Positions 47,401 to 56,900 of a stretch of 57,923 nt of DNA are shown piece after piece. This DNA comes from Bacteroidales bacterium. Lineage in GTDB: Bacteria; Bacteroidota; Bacteroidia; Bacteroidales; UBA10428. The stretch's first letter is position 1, and each line of letters begins with the position of its first letter. The stretch is taken from positions 1 through 57,923 of the forward strand of contig JAFGTR010000144.1 in assembly GCA_016934055.1 (NCBI GenBank), given 5' to 3'. Position numbers and translations under genes: made by a program. Under the pieces are notes generated by a model, which worked only from the letters and a program-made list of their open reading frames with translations, was not told where the DNA came from and searched no databases.

Positions 47401-47867
47401 AATTTTCTATCACTCATATTTTTAATACAGGTAACTATATCTCCCAGAATCGAAGCTGTATCAATGGCATCAGCCCTGAATTGCTGAAAAATGTCAGTGT
47501 TCCTGTTATACTTATTCAGTCCTCCGCCTTTTGTGCCGATCCACAGATTGCCATCATCATCCTCTTCAATGCAGGTGATCTTGGCCATACTTATACTGGC
47601 CGGATCGTTCACATCAGGTTTAAAAACTTCAAACCCATATCCATTATACTTGTTGAGACCATCTTCAGTGCCAATCCACAAGAATCCACGGCTATCCTGA
47701 AAAATGCAGTTCGGTGTATTCTGAGACAATCCATCCCTTACAGAGATATTTTCAAATTTAATATGAAAAGGATCCTGACAACCGGCCTGCAGGTGATTGA
47801 GCAAAAATGCAATCAGCAGAAATAAATACAAAGGTTTAATCCTGTAATAAACAGAAAAATCAATCAT
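44469..47867 (-). CDS. Propeller/Y_Y_Y sensor with GAF domain and coiled coils, no output domain
   Basis: 1132 residues. A signal sequence (LYLFLLIAFLLNHLQAGC) is followed by about 14 two-component-regulator propeller repeats (FLWIGTEDGLNKYN, NLWIGTKGGGLNKYN and others) up to about residue 690, then a Y_Y_Y domain (about 715-800) and one membrane helix (about 809-830, FKLIAFCLIAGIIIYVV). The cytoplasmic part has a coiled coil, a GAF domain (about 890-1045) and a long C-terminal coiled coil ending in KKKK. Propeller sensors normally end in a histidine kinase, GGDEF, LuxR or PP2C domain; none is present here. It may signal through a separate partner, possibly a SiaB-like kinase. It lies just upstream of the C39 exporter on the same strand. 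Confidence 0.85.
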   Translation of the reverse strand: MIDFSVYYRIKPLYLFLLIAFLLNHLQAGCQDPFHIKFENISVRDGLSQNTPNCIFQDSRGFLWIGTEDGLNKYNGYGFEVFKPDVNDPASISMAKITCIEEDDDGNLWIGTKGGGLNKYNRNTDIFQQFRADAIDTASILGDIVTCIKNMSDRKLWVGTNKGLGILNHKTGRFEKPLLHQNKPLSLTGNEITALITDDKGVIWIGTQNGLNRVDTTHSLVDYYRHAPDDTLSLPSDVITSLYCDKKGNIWVGTEKGLAKKNAGIEYFSRFPSAAASSFSEITDVIEDNQGNIWVATFGNGLDIHVIEQGRIVSHTFDYNNPYSIGHNEVSCLCKDNAGIIWAGTYGLDKYNPNKEKFKLYDYIPGVKENISFKSIYAIYEDRYNYLWIGSKTDGVHVFDRNNGHYFRISHKSNNPNSLSSNKVRVIRENPEGVIWIGTDDGGLNKIILDDNRLPIQYDHYYHNPLDPASLTSNLIYSLYFDADGYLWIGTDNGLNRMAIENDSITRYVPDANDPHSLNNTTAYYVYGDASGGMWVATDYGLNLYNPENDGFIHYVHDDKDTNSLIMNEVLTIYEDRKGMLWIGTFSGGLDMLNRKTGKFTHFNTIKELSNAVIYGIFEDDASNLWMSTNNGIIQFNPVTRFIKQYTIEDGLQSNEFNGGAYHRNSEGEIFFGGYFGFNSFHPEKIRLDTVAPAIILTDLQIKNVSVRPGKKSPIKKHISEADEIILDHKQNNFTLYFAALHFANPAQNKYRTKLEGFDEHWIDAGTRRYVSYTSLPYRKYRLRIQASNSDGEWNEEGISVKIRVKPPLMATIWFKLIAFCLIAGIIIYVVRYRRNIEQRQKALLELRVKESTNELEAAREKLDKQKEEIILQKQELKLREKDQEELLWFNQGISIFSEIISKSKDDLKQLCEQVIMRLVEYVEAQQGGIFLLNDDNEDELYLELTGHYAFNVEKLNQKFLPGEGYVGTSFADQEFIEIDDLPEGYSVLRSGLGDEHLKHLLLAPLKVNEMSVGVVELGSFRKIKGYKVSFVEKICENLASTVATEKANAKLKKLIEQTRKQAAELQEGEEELRQNLEEMQATQEESVRREDELIKYAEEAASREEILNQKIEQLEQQIKDLTEKAMRKKKK

Positions 47868-47886
47868 GACTCGAATAATGCAATAA

Positions 47887-47894
47887 CAAATCTA
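47887..47894 (-). promoter_or_regulatory. -7 box before the propeller sensor
   Basis: Minus-strand TAGATTTG fits TAnnTTTG, 20 bases before the ATG at 47867. The -33 element is not convincing. Confidence 0.35.
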
Positions 47895-47981
47895 AAATTA
47901 ATTTTTTAAAATTGGTTATTCAGGCATAATAATCTTGTTCTGGTTTTATTGACAGGTTGAACGAACTGTCGTTTGGAGAGA

Positions 47982-48965
47982 TCAATAATTTTCTGTATGT
48001 CTGGTATCTGTCGGATCGTATACCATTGTAATTTTTGAGCCGAATCTTTTATCCTGCAGTTTTGTCGCCTCAGTAATGATACTTGTTGAGCCTCCCTGCC
48101 TGATAAAAAACAGGGCAGCTTCTATTTTAGGTTTCATGTTGCCCTCACCAAACATGCCTTGTTCCAGGTATTTAATCGTATCGTTATAATCGAGAAACTC
48201 AGCGATCTCCTGGTCTGGCTTTTTATAATTTAGATAAACATAAGGAACATCCGTTAATATATAGAATTCATTGGCACCGATTGAAGAAGCAAGCAATGCA
48301 GAGGCTATATCCTTATCAATAACGGCCTCTACAGGCCTGACATCATTTTTTTCATCAATATAAACCGGAATACCGCCACCACCGGCTGCTATAACAATAT
48401 TATCCTGGTCAACCAGTTGTTTAATGATCTTTTTATTGAGAATATCAAGCGGTTCAGGAGAGGGCACAACACGTCTTAATCCGTTATTTGATTTCTTTTC
48501 TTCCTTAAAAATCCATTTTTTTTCTTTGGACAGCTTTTCAGCCATCTCATTGGAATAGATACGCCCGATCCTTTTTGTCGGATTCTTAAAAGCTTCACCC
48601 TTATGGTTAACAACAACCTGACTTATAAGGCTGATAACATTCTTTTGAATCTTATGTTTGTTCAATACATTTCTCAGGATTCTCTCAATCATGTAACCTA
48701 TTTCGCCCTGTGTTCCTGCAACACATATGTCAAGAGGCATCTGAGGAATGTTGTATGCACTTTCACCGGCATCATTTTTAAGCAGGATATCACCAACCTG
48801 TGGACCGTTACCATGGGTAATAACCAGATCAAAGCCTTCTCTGAGCAAAAAGATAAGATTCTCCAGCGTTTCAAAAGTATTTTGTTCCTGTTCCTCGATT
48901 GTTCCCTTCTGGTAATCACGCTGAAGGGCATTTCCACCTAAAGCCACCACTGCCAGTTTGCTCAT
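47982..48965 (-). CDS. arcC: Carbamate kinase
   Basis: 327 residues from the ATG at 48965 (MSKLAVVALGGNALQ). A longer frame from 49004 is rejected because the extra residues do not fit the family and a promoter box lies inside that extension (48987-48994). Amino-acid kinase fold: VALGGNALQ, VITHGNGPQVGDILLKND, IVIAAGGGGIPVY, DKDIASALLA and EGNMKPKIEAA are all typical. It makes ATP from carbamoyl phosphate and ADP, or the reverse. The usual partners, arginine deiminase and ornithine carbamoyltransferase, are absent here, so the pathway is unclear. Monocistronic. Confidence 0.94.
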   Translation of the reverse strand: MSKLAVVALGGNALQRDYQKGTIEEQEQNTFETLENLIFLLREGFDLVITHGNGPQVGDILLKNDAGESAYNIPQMPLDICVAGTQGEIGYMIERILRNVLNKHKIQKNVISLISQVVVNHKGEAFKNPTKRIGRIYSNEMAEKLSKEKKWIFKEEKKSNNGLRRVVPSPEPLDILNKKIIKQLVDQDNIVIAAGGGGIPVYIDEKNDVRPVEAVIDKDIASALLASSIGANEFYILTDVPYVYLNYKKPDQEIAEFLDYNDTIKYLEQGMFGEGNMKPKIEAALFFIRQGGSTSIITEATKLQDKRFGSKITMVYDPTDTRHTENY

Positions 48966-48986
48966 TTTGTATTGTCTTTCAAATTT

Positions 48987-48994
48987 CAAAGATA
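48987..48994 (-). promoter_or_regulatory. -7 box of the arcC promoter
   Basis: Minus-strand TATCTTTG, an exact consensus match, about 22 bases before the ATG at 48965. This position decides the start choice for carbamate kinase. Confidence 0.5.
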
Positions 48995-49046
48995 GAACAA
49001 ACAATATGCAGCAGCCATGATATCAGTCATATGTTGATGAGAGCCA

Positions 49047-49145
49047 AGATTAAAGATTAAAGATTAAAGATCAAAGACTAAAGACAAAATATCAGTGGAC
49101 CGTGGACTGAATTACTGTGGACAGTAGACCGTGGACTGTGGACTA
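49047..49145. repeat. Adjacent family A and family B heptamer arrays
   Basis: Family A: six units, AGATTAA x3, AGATCAA, AGACTAA, AGACAAA (49047-49088), in perfect register. Family B follows: CAGTGGA, CCGTGGA, an eight-base break, then CTGTGGA, CAGTAGA, CCGTGGA, CTGTGGA (49093-49142). They lie in the 490-base space between the divergent carbamate kinase and giant-protein genes. The rest of that space is AT-rich and contains no gene. Confidence 0.8.
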
Positions 49146-49455
49146 TTTGCAGATTTACAGATTGATGAAATAATGAATCATGTTCTATGGTTACTATTAT
49201 CCGTTTATGAATAAAAACAAGCCATTCGTAAAAATTTTTTAATCACAAATTATCATAATGAATATGCAGTTATGATTTCCGCAAAGGTTATCTGACAGGC
49301 TTTTCAAGCATCAATCACAACAAGGCTGCATTTTTGTTAGGCGTAGTGTTAATAACTACCAATATAATAAGGGAATACCTTTTTAATTTTATTCGTATAA
49401 TTGACTGATATGCTTAAGAACTCCATTTGTCTTAAAAATCAATTCTATCGGTAAA

Positions 49456-50955
49456 ATGATAAGAAGAAAAATGTATAAAACCAGACTTTTTAACCGGTTA
49501 CGGATTAGTGTCGCAATATTGCTGTTTTCCTTCATAATAACAGGTTATTCAGCAGCGCAGACAACCTGGTACAGTTACCAGACCGGAAACTGGACGGATT
49601 GGAGAACATGGACAACCGATCCATCAGGAACAACCCTGATAAATCCGACAACAACCACACCCTCGTCTGCATCGAATAATACAGTAGTGATTCTAAACGG
49701 CCGTATGGTTACAATTCAGCCGTCAGTTCCGGCTATTACCACCGTGAGCTTTACCATACAGGAGGGTGCCATACTGGACTTGACGACAAACACCAATGTT
49801 CATAATTTCGGAACATTCAGCGGATCTGGCTTTTTAAGGCTTTCCACAGCAACTTTCCCTTCTTTTGCATCAGGAAGCTTTGTTGATGCCGGCGGCGGCA
49901 CCGTTGAATACACCAACATGGCAGGATTCACACCAACACAATTTACCTATAATAACTTGATAATCAACCTGAATAATAGCACGGATGAATTTTATTACGA
50001 TAATGCAACAACTTTAATCATCAACGGAGATCTTACGATAAACCGGGGTATGCTCAGAATCGGAAGAAACAACTTTGGTGGTGCAGCAAGAACAGTCAGG
50101 ATTTATGGCAACACGCTTGTTAACGCAAACGGGCAAATCCAGGTTGGTACAAGAAACTACCGGCATCAGATATACATGACGGGCGATCTGACCAATTATG
50201 GCACAGTAGGTTTTACAAGCATGTCTGCACCTGATTATGATTCTGATCCGACTGAAGGTTGTTCTGATGTTTATTTTAACAACAATAATGCTGATCAAAA
50301 TATTTTGTGTTATGGTACCACTGTCTTTTATCGTATTGTCATATCCAAAGGTTCAGATCAGACTTTTGTTCTAAACATAGATGCTGATGCACCAAACCGG
50401 TTTTACCTTTATGGCAGAAACAACACGCAAAGTAGTCCTCCCTCACCGGGCCCGCCAAACATTCCAAACAACAATGCATTGGGATTGCTCTCCGGTACGG
50501 TCAGGCTTGGCACCAACATTTCATTGCCCTGTTTATCATACAATGCGGTTTATAATATTGATGAAGATGCTCAATTATGGATTGATGATGGAAGTGTAAC
50601 TTTTACCACAACAACCAACTACAGTTCTATTGTTGTATACGGAAAGCTCAGAACCACCGGGAATGCAGTATTGAATGCCAATGGCAGCCAGGGCATTATA
50701 CTGCGTGAATTCAGTAATTTCATCATTGAAAGCGGAGCAGTTACGACTCCGTGTCTGCGTACATCTGCTATTGCAGGAGTACACAGGGGTGCGTTCTATA
50801 TGTTGGGAGGGTCACTGACCATTACAGGAAACAATGCAAATGTAAACGGGCTTCAGGCTTTAAAAGCATATGCCAGCATGACCATCCCTTATCCCGAGAA
50901 TGTATTTTTCATGAGCGGTGGCACCATTAATATTACCGGGTCAACAACATACTAG
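49456..50955 (+). CDS. Giant modular secreted protein, N-terminal part (ends at in-frame TAG)
   Basis: 499 residues. A signal peptide (ISVAILLFSFIITGYSAAQ, start at the ATG 49456 or 49471) is followed by a header module with paired Trp (GNWTDWRTWT) and VVILNGRMVTIQP, similar to a G8-like domain, then a repetitive beta-rich region with many Thr, Asn and Gly (TINRGMLRIGRNNF, INITGSTT) typical of right-handed beta-helix or adhesin proteins. The TAG at 50953-50955 stops the frame, yet the same frame continues open for about 7 kb with the same composition. The two parts are therefore one gene broken by a nonsense codon, or by a base error. Confidence 0.8.
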   Translation: MIRRKMYKTRLFNRLRISVAILLFSFIITGYSAAQTTWYSYQTGNWTDWRTWTTDPSGTTLINPTTTTPSSASNNTVVILNGRMVTIQPSVPAITTVSFTIQEGAILDLTTNTNVHNFGTFSGSGFLRLSTATFPSFASGSFVDAGGGTVEYTNMAGFTPTQFTYNNLIINLNNSTDEFYYDNATTLIINGDLTINRGMLRIGRNNFGGAARTVRIYGNTLVNANGQIQVGTRNYRHQIYMTGDLTNYGTVGFTSMSAPDYDSDPTEGCSDVYFNNNNADQNILCYGTTVFYRIVISKGSDQTFVLNIDADAPNRFYLYGRNNTQSSPPSPGPPNIPNNNALGLLSGTVRLGTNISLPCLSYNAVYNIDEDAQLWIDDGSVTFTTTTNYSSIVVYGKLRTTGNAVLNANGSQGIILREFSNFIIESGAVTTPCLRTSAIAGVHRGAFYMLGGSLTITGNNANVNGLQALKAYASMTIPYPENVFFMSGGTINITGSTTY

Positions 50956-50958
50956 GCC

Positions 50959-53900
50959 ATGAATCCACCCCCGGGAGGATCCGGTACTTATTTCAGCCTG
51001 TTGATCGGTGCAGATGCAAAAAATGTTAAGCTCACCGGGGGAACCATAAATATAACTGTGCCAACGAACAGAAATGCCTATATTAATTCGACTGCTCCAT
51101 TATGGAATTTAAATATTACAAGCACCTCTGATACTTACAGTGCTCAGATCATGGATTATGGCGGATACGGGTCACCATCTCTGCCTGTCATTCCTGCACA
51201 GCCATTGATTGTATTAAACGATCTTAATATCCAGAACAATGCTGTTTTTATCACCAATAACAATGATGTCACGGTAGCCCATGATTTTATTGTCGGTGCA
51301 TCCGGAGCCTATACCCCCGGAACCAATACTACAGCCTTCAATGGCAGTGGATCACAATTGTTTGATATGCAAGGTGCCGTTAACGGTAACCTTAACAACC
51401 TTGTACTGGAGAATACGTCCAGCTTAACCATAAACAATAATAATCCGGCCAATCCGGTCATCATTAATGCAGATCTACAGATTGACGACAGTTGTACCTT
51501 TATTGACAATGGACGCATAGTACAGGTACTGGGTGATATCACCAACTCGGGAACACATTTTAAACCTGTAAGCGGTGCAGGCAGTATTCAGTTAACAGCG
51601 ACAACAGACCAGAACATTTTTGGCAACGGAACTGGAACTTTTAACAATCTGACACTGAACAAGACAGCCGGTTCGGTTACCTTGCATACCGATGCTGTTA
51701 TTACGGGAAATCTCAGGCTTGCCAATGCAGCTGCCCGGCTAAATATCGGTTTGCATATATTGTCATTGTCAGCCGACGCTGATATTTTTGATGATCTTAC
51801 AGGCACCGGCAAGAATTTCAGTGCATCACGGATGATTGTAACTTCCGGACTGGTATCCGACGGTGGTATCAGAATATCTTATTCCGGTACTGATGCATAC
51901 CTGTTTCCTGTTGGATTCTATAATTCGGCAAATGCCACCTATTATTATTTGCCTGCTTCCATTCAATACAGTGCTGCACCATCTGCCTATGGATCAGTCA
52001 CAACGCGTCCTGTAAATGCAAGACATCCGTTATCACAAAATACCAATTCACTGGCCTGTTACTGGAATACGCAAAGCAATGGCTTTACAGGTGTGCCTGC
52101 CGGTTCTGTCATCCATAACTATTTTTATGATGACAATTTTGTAAGTGGCACAGAGAGCAATTATATTCCGGCTGTTTACAGAAATAATGACGGCCTTCTC
52201 TGGACAGTAATAAACGATCCTCTGCGGGTTAATGACGGCACAAACATCGTAACGTATGACACAGCCTATAAAGCTGATGGCGAATATACAGCAGGTGAGC
52301 TGACAGCATTCAGTGCAATACCCATACGATACAGTACCGGTATTAACGGGGACTGGGATAATACAGCCACATGGTCATCAACCGGAGTTGGTGGTCCGGG
52401 AGGAGCCAGCGTTCCCGACGGCAACACCATCGTAATCATTGGTGATGAAACACATCATCATACTGTCACAATAAATCAAAACAACCGTGTCTGCGGAAGC
52501 CTTACAATTAATGATGGCTCTACCCTGGACCTGAGGGATAACACCGGTCATAACTTTGAAGCTCTGCCCGAAAAAGATATATCAGGTACGGGTACATTGC
52601 GTATTGCCAGCAATAATTACTTCCCGCGAGGTGATTTTGGTGATTTTATCGGGGAAACAGGAGGAACAGTTGAATATTATACCATCACGCCTGCACCGGG
52701 TAGCATTTCGATTCCTGAAATTTCTGATGGCACCGGTTTAGTGCTGGATCATTACTATAATTTGAAAATAAGCTCTGTAACAGGAACAACCATAACATTG
52801 CCCAACAGCGACCTTACCATATATAACGATTTATCGGTCAACGATGCCGGACAGGTATTGACCAATACTGCAGCAAACCATCTCATTACTGTAAACAATG
52901 ATTTTAATGTATTTACCGGTACTTTTGAAGTTCGAAACAACCAGGCACAAACCATTAAAGTATTTGGAGACCTTAATGTTACCGGCAACTTTAGTGTGCA
53001 GAACAGTGCTGCCGTTGACCATGTGCTCGAGTTATTCGGCAGCCTTATCGGAAATGGCGTATTTGATGTCAATAATGGAACCGGACTTGTTCATACTTTC
53101 TTCAAAGGCTTTAATAACGCGGTAATCACAGGTACACCAAAAGATTTTTATTCTCTTGAGGTAGATAAAGGTACTTCTCAAACTCCCGTACTGGATGTTT
53201 CTGCAACGATCACAACCAGTTTTGATCCGCGGTTAACCCTGAAGAACGGGACCTTCCGTCTTTCATCCGGCACATTTAATGTCACTACAGCTGCTGCTTT
53301 TACAATTCCTGAAACCGGTTGCCTGTCAGCAAACGGAGGAACTCTTAACGTCATCACAAGTGATAATAACAATAATCTCAACCTGGTCGGAAAACTGGAG
53401 ATATTAAGCGGAACTGTCAATGTTGGAAACACATCCAACAACAACCGTAATGATATTGAGTATTCAGCCGGAGGCCAACCCGAAATAGTATTACAGAACG
53501 GCACTTTAAATATAAAAGGCCAGATTAAAAGAAACTCCGGCACTACACAGGGTTCATTGCGTTATACCCAGACAGGGGGCAATGTTCATATATATGGAAA
53601 AAATTTTGATGTTGACCGTGCCAAATTTGAAATCTGCAATTCCAATAGTTCTTTTACATTCAGTAATGGCAATATCTATATCTACCGGGGTGGCGGATCT
53701 GCTTTCGGAGATGTATACTTAAGACCAAATTCAGATCATGTTACCGGTGGCTCCCTTATACTGGCTCCCGGGTCTGACATCGGGGCCCAGACCTATAACC
53801 TTGATGCCACATGTAATCTTCATCACCTGAATGTTGCAGGATTCAGTGGTGCCAGTCCAGCCACAGCCCGTCTCACGGTCAATCCCCTGGACCTTTCAGG

Positions 53901-56900
53901 CAATCTGACCATTGCTGCCAACAGTACATTCAACTGTAATGACAAAAATGTAAACATTGCAGGCGACTATACGAACAACGGAACCTATTCTGCAGGAACA
54001 AACACTACAACTTTTAACGGTGGTAATGTCCAAACAGCAACTTTTGGCGTTAACACCACTTTTAACAATGTTATCATCGAAAAGACGACCGGTTCGGTCA
54101 TTACCTTTACAAGCCCCGGAGCTTTTAATCCGACTATTACTGATTCTCTGGTTATTAACAGCGGCACATTGGAAAATGCGGGAACGCTGAACATCATCTC
54201 GCTGGGAAATATCATTAATAATGGCGTACACAATTCCACAGGATCAGGTAATCTTACACTATCAGGAACAACTAACCAGATTATCTCCGGTAATGGTAGC
54301 GGTGAGTTTGGAAATGTTTCCCTGGCGAACGGAGCTGCAAACGGAGCTACCCTTGCAGCCAACATAGCAATCAATGGCATACTTACACTAAACACAGGTT
54401 ACCTGTATGTCAATGACTACCTGCTAACACTTGGTGCATCGGCATCTATCGCAGGCAGTCCGGGCCTTCCTGCCAGCAATAACTGGATCATCACCAATGG
54501 CGTTTTGAGTGATGCCGGTGTCAAAAAAGTATTTCCGGCCGCTTCACCAACGGCATTTACCTTTCCTGTTGGTGTAGCCGGCAAATACACCCCTGTTGAC
54601 TATAATGTAACATACGCGGCAGCTTCTCCCGGCAGTATTACTGTGAGACCTGTTAACATAAAAATACCCTCACTCACCAACACATTCGATGATGAACTTC
54701 AGTATTACTGGTATGTTACCAGCACACCTTTTGGCGGTTTGACATCAATAACTCATGTATATCATTATCTCGACGGAGATGTTACAGGCACCGAAACCAA
54801 TTATGTAGGAGGAAGATATTATAATCTGAACTGGACCAATCTCGGGGCAGGTGTGATGAATACCACCGTAAATACTATAACCATCAGCAGCAACTATATT
54901 GATGGTGAATATACCTGCGGTGATCCCGGCAACTTCCTGAATAAACCTGTATATTACAGTTATGACCTTGCCCCCAACATAACAAGTACCGGAGCTGACT
55001 GGAACACTGCAGGAAGCTGGGCTACGGGAGGTCATAATGGCACCGTTGCTGCCACACCACCCGATGGCAATCCTATCATTATAAAATCAGGCCATAGAAT
55101 AAATATTGAAGATAATGACAGGATTGTATATTCGGTAGAGAATTATGGAATTCTTGATGCAGATACGACAACAGGTCACAATCTGGGGCATGTTAGTGGT
55201 GACGGGCGAATAATCATAAGCAACACAACCGCAGGACAGTTTGTTTTTCCGGGAGGTGATTTTTCGGAATTTATGAATACCACAAACAGCACTGTTGAAT
55301 ACAACGGATCAAACGGAATATTGTCATCCAGCATTTCTTCAACTTACAAAACATACCAGAACCTTGAATTCACCGGGCCTATTTCCAAAAATCTGTCCAA
55401 CGTTGACCTGCTGATAAAAGGCCATCTGTTAATAACCGGAAGTCAGGTTAATAACGCTATCTATAACAGAAATATCACCCTGTGGGGCGACTGGGAAGAT
55501 AACATTGCCAATGGTTATGCCCCGGGTAAGGGAATGGTATCCTTTGAAGGTAGTGCATTACAAACATTAATAACCCCCAATCCGGAATATTTTTATAATT
55601 TCAGAATTAACAACGCTGCCGGTGTAACTTTAAACGGTACAGCCGAAATTGCAAACCGGCTTTATCTTACCAGCGGCAACATCAATACAACTTCAGCAAA
55701 TTTGCTGACTATAACAAAGGTCACTTCTTCAGCCGTAACAGGCGGCAGTGATGCTTCCTTTGTAGACGGACCTCTTGCAAAACAAATTCTGAGCGGACAA
55801 TCATTTGATTTTCCTGTGGGCAATTACAATGCTGCATCAGGAAAACCAGCACGATATGGAAATGTATATTTATCGAATGTAAGTGCAACCAACCTCTGGA
55901 TAGCCCAATATATCAACGATAATCCTGACGGAAGCTACAGCAGGTCCAACCTCCTTTCTCCACTCACATCGGTAAGTGACAATGAATATTGGATAATTAC
56001 CCGGCCAGGTTCCAACACGGCCAACATCCGACTACGCTGGGATGAAGCAAGCGGAATTGCTTCAGTGAATGCCATGCGGGTCACTGAATGGGTTACTCCT
56101 GCAAATCAATGGGAAGAAAAAGGCGGTGTCGTTTCCGGCTCAATGAGCTCAGGCACTGTTTCAACCAGTACTCCGGTTACCACTCCCAGTTATGTTTTCA
56201 CACTTGGAGTCAGTGGGGTAACTGCACATATAACCAACGTTACACCAACTGCAATCTGCAACAACGGAGAAATCATTACTGTCACTGTAGAACTAACAGG
56301 AACACCAAACTGGACAATTGGCTATAATGCAGGAAGTAACAGCTTTTCTCAATCCGGTATAGGAAGCTCAACTTTCAACATACAACTGACCGGTGCTGAC
56401 TTTGGCGGTCCCGGTTCTTATGATATTCAACTGACCTCAGTATCAGATATTTCAGGAAATGGCGTTGTCGATCCGACCACTTACCCGATCACAGTATTGG
56501 ACACCTATATTCCTGACATCCAAGGAACTTTCACTGTTGGTTCAGGTGAGGTAAGAAATTATTACACCACCGACAACAGTGGCAGTGGAAGCACATATGC
56601 CTGGAACTGGCAGGGGGCAAACGGGGGGACAATTGCCACTCCCGATGCTGCTTCAACAGATATTACCATGGCAACAGCTGCAACATACCAGCTTCAGGTT
56701 ACTGAAACCTCACCAAACGGATGTGTGGCTGCCGACATTCAATCGATTACCGTATTGGATACGCCCTCTCCACAGATTACTCCTGATGATGATCCCAATG
56801 TATGTTTAAACGAAACAATCACATATTCCACACCCGATATTTCAGGTCACACATACACATGGACCGTTGTGGGTGGTGTCCCGGCCACAGGAACGGGCAA

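Noticed and set aside
17406..49145. Heptamer arrays considered as CRISPR
   Set aside because: Units are 7 bases with no spacers, and there are no cas genes nearby.
50014..54395. Several minus-strand frames of 70-140 residues opposite the giant protein
   Set aside because: They are antisense shadows caused by the Thr/Asn-rich codon pattern of the plus-strand gene, which stays open in one frame throughout.
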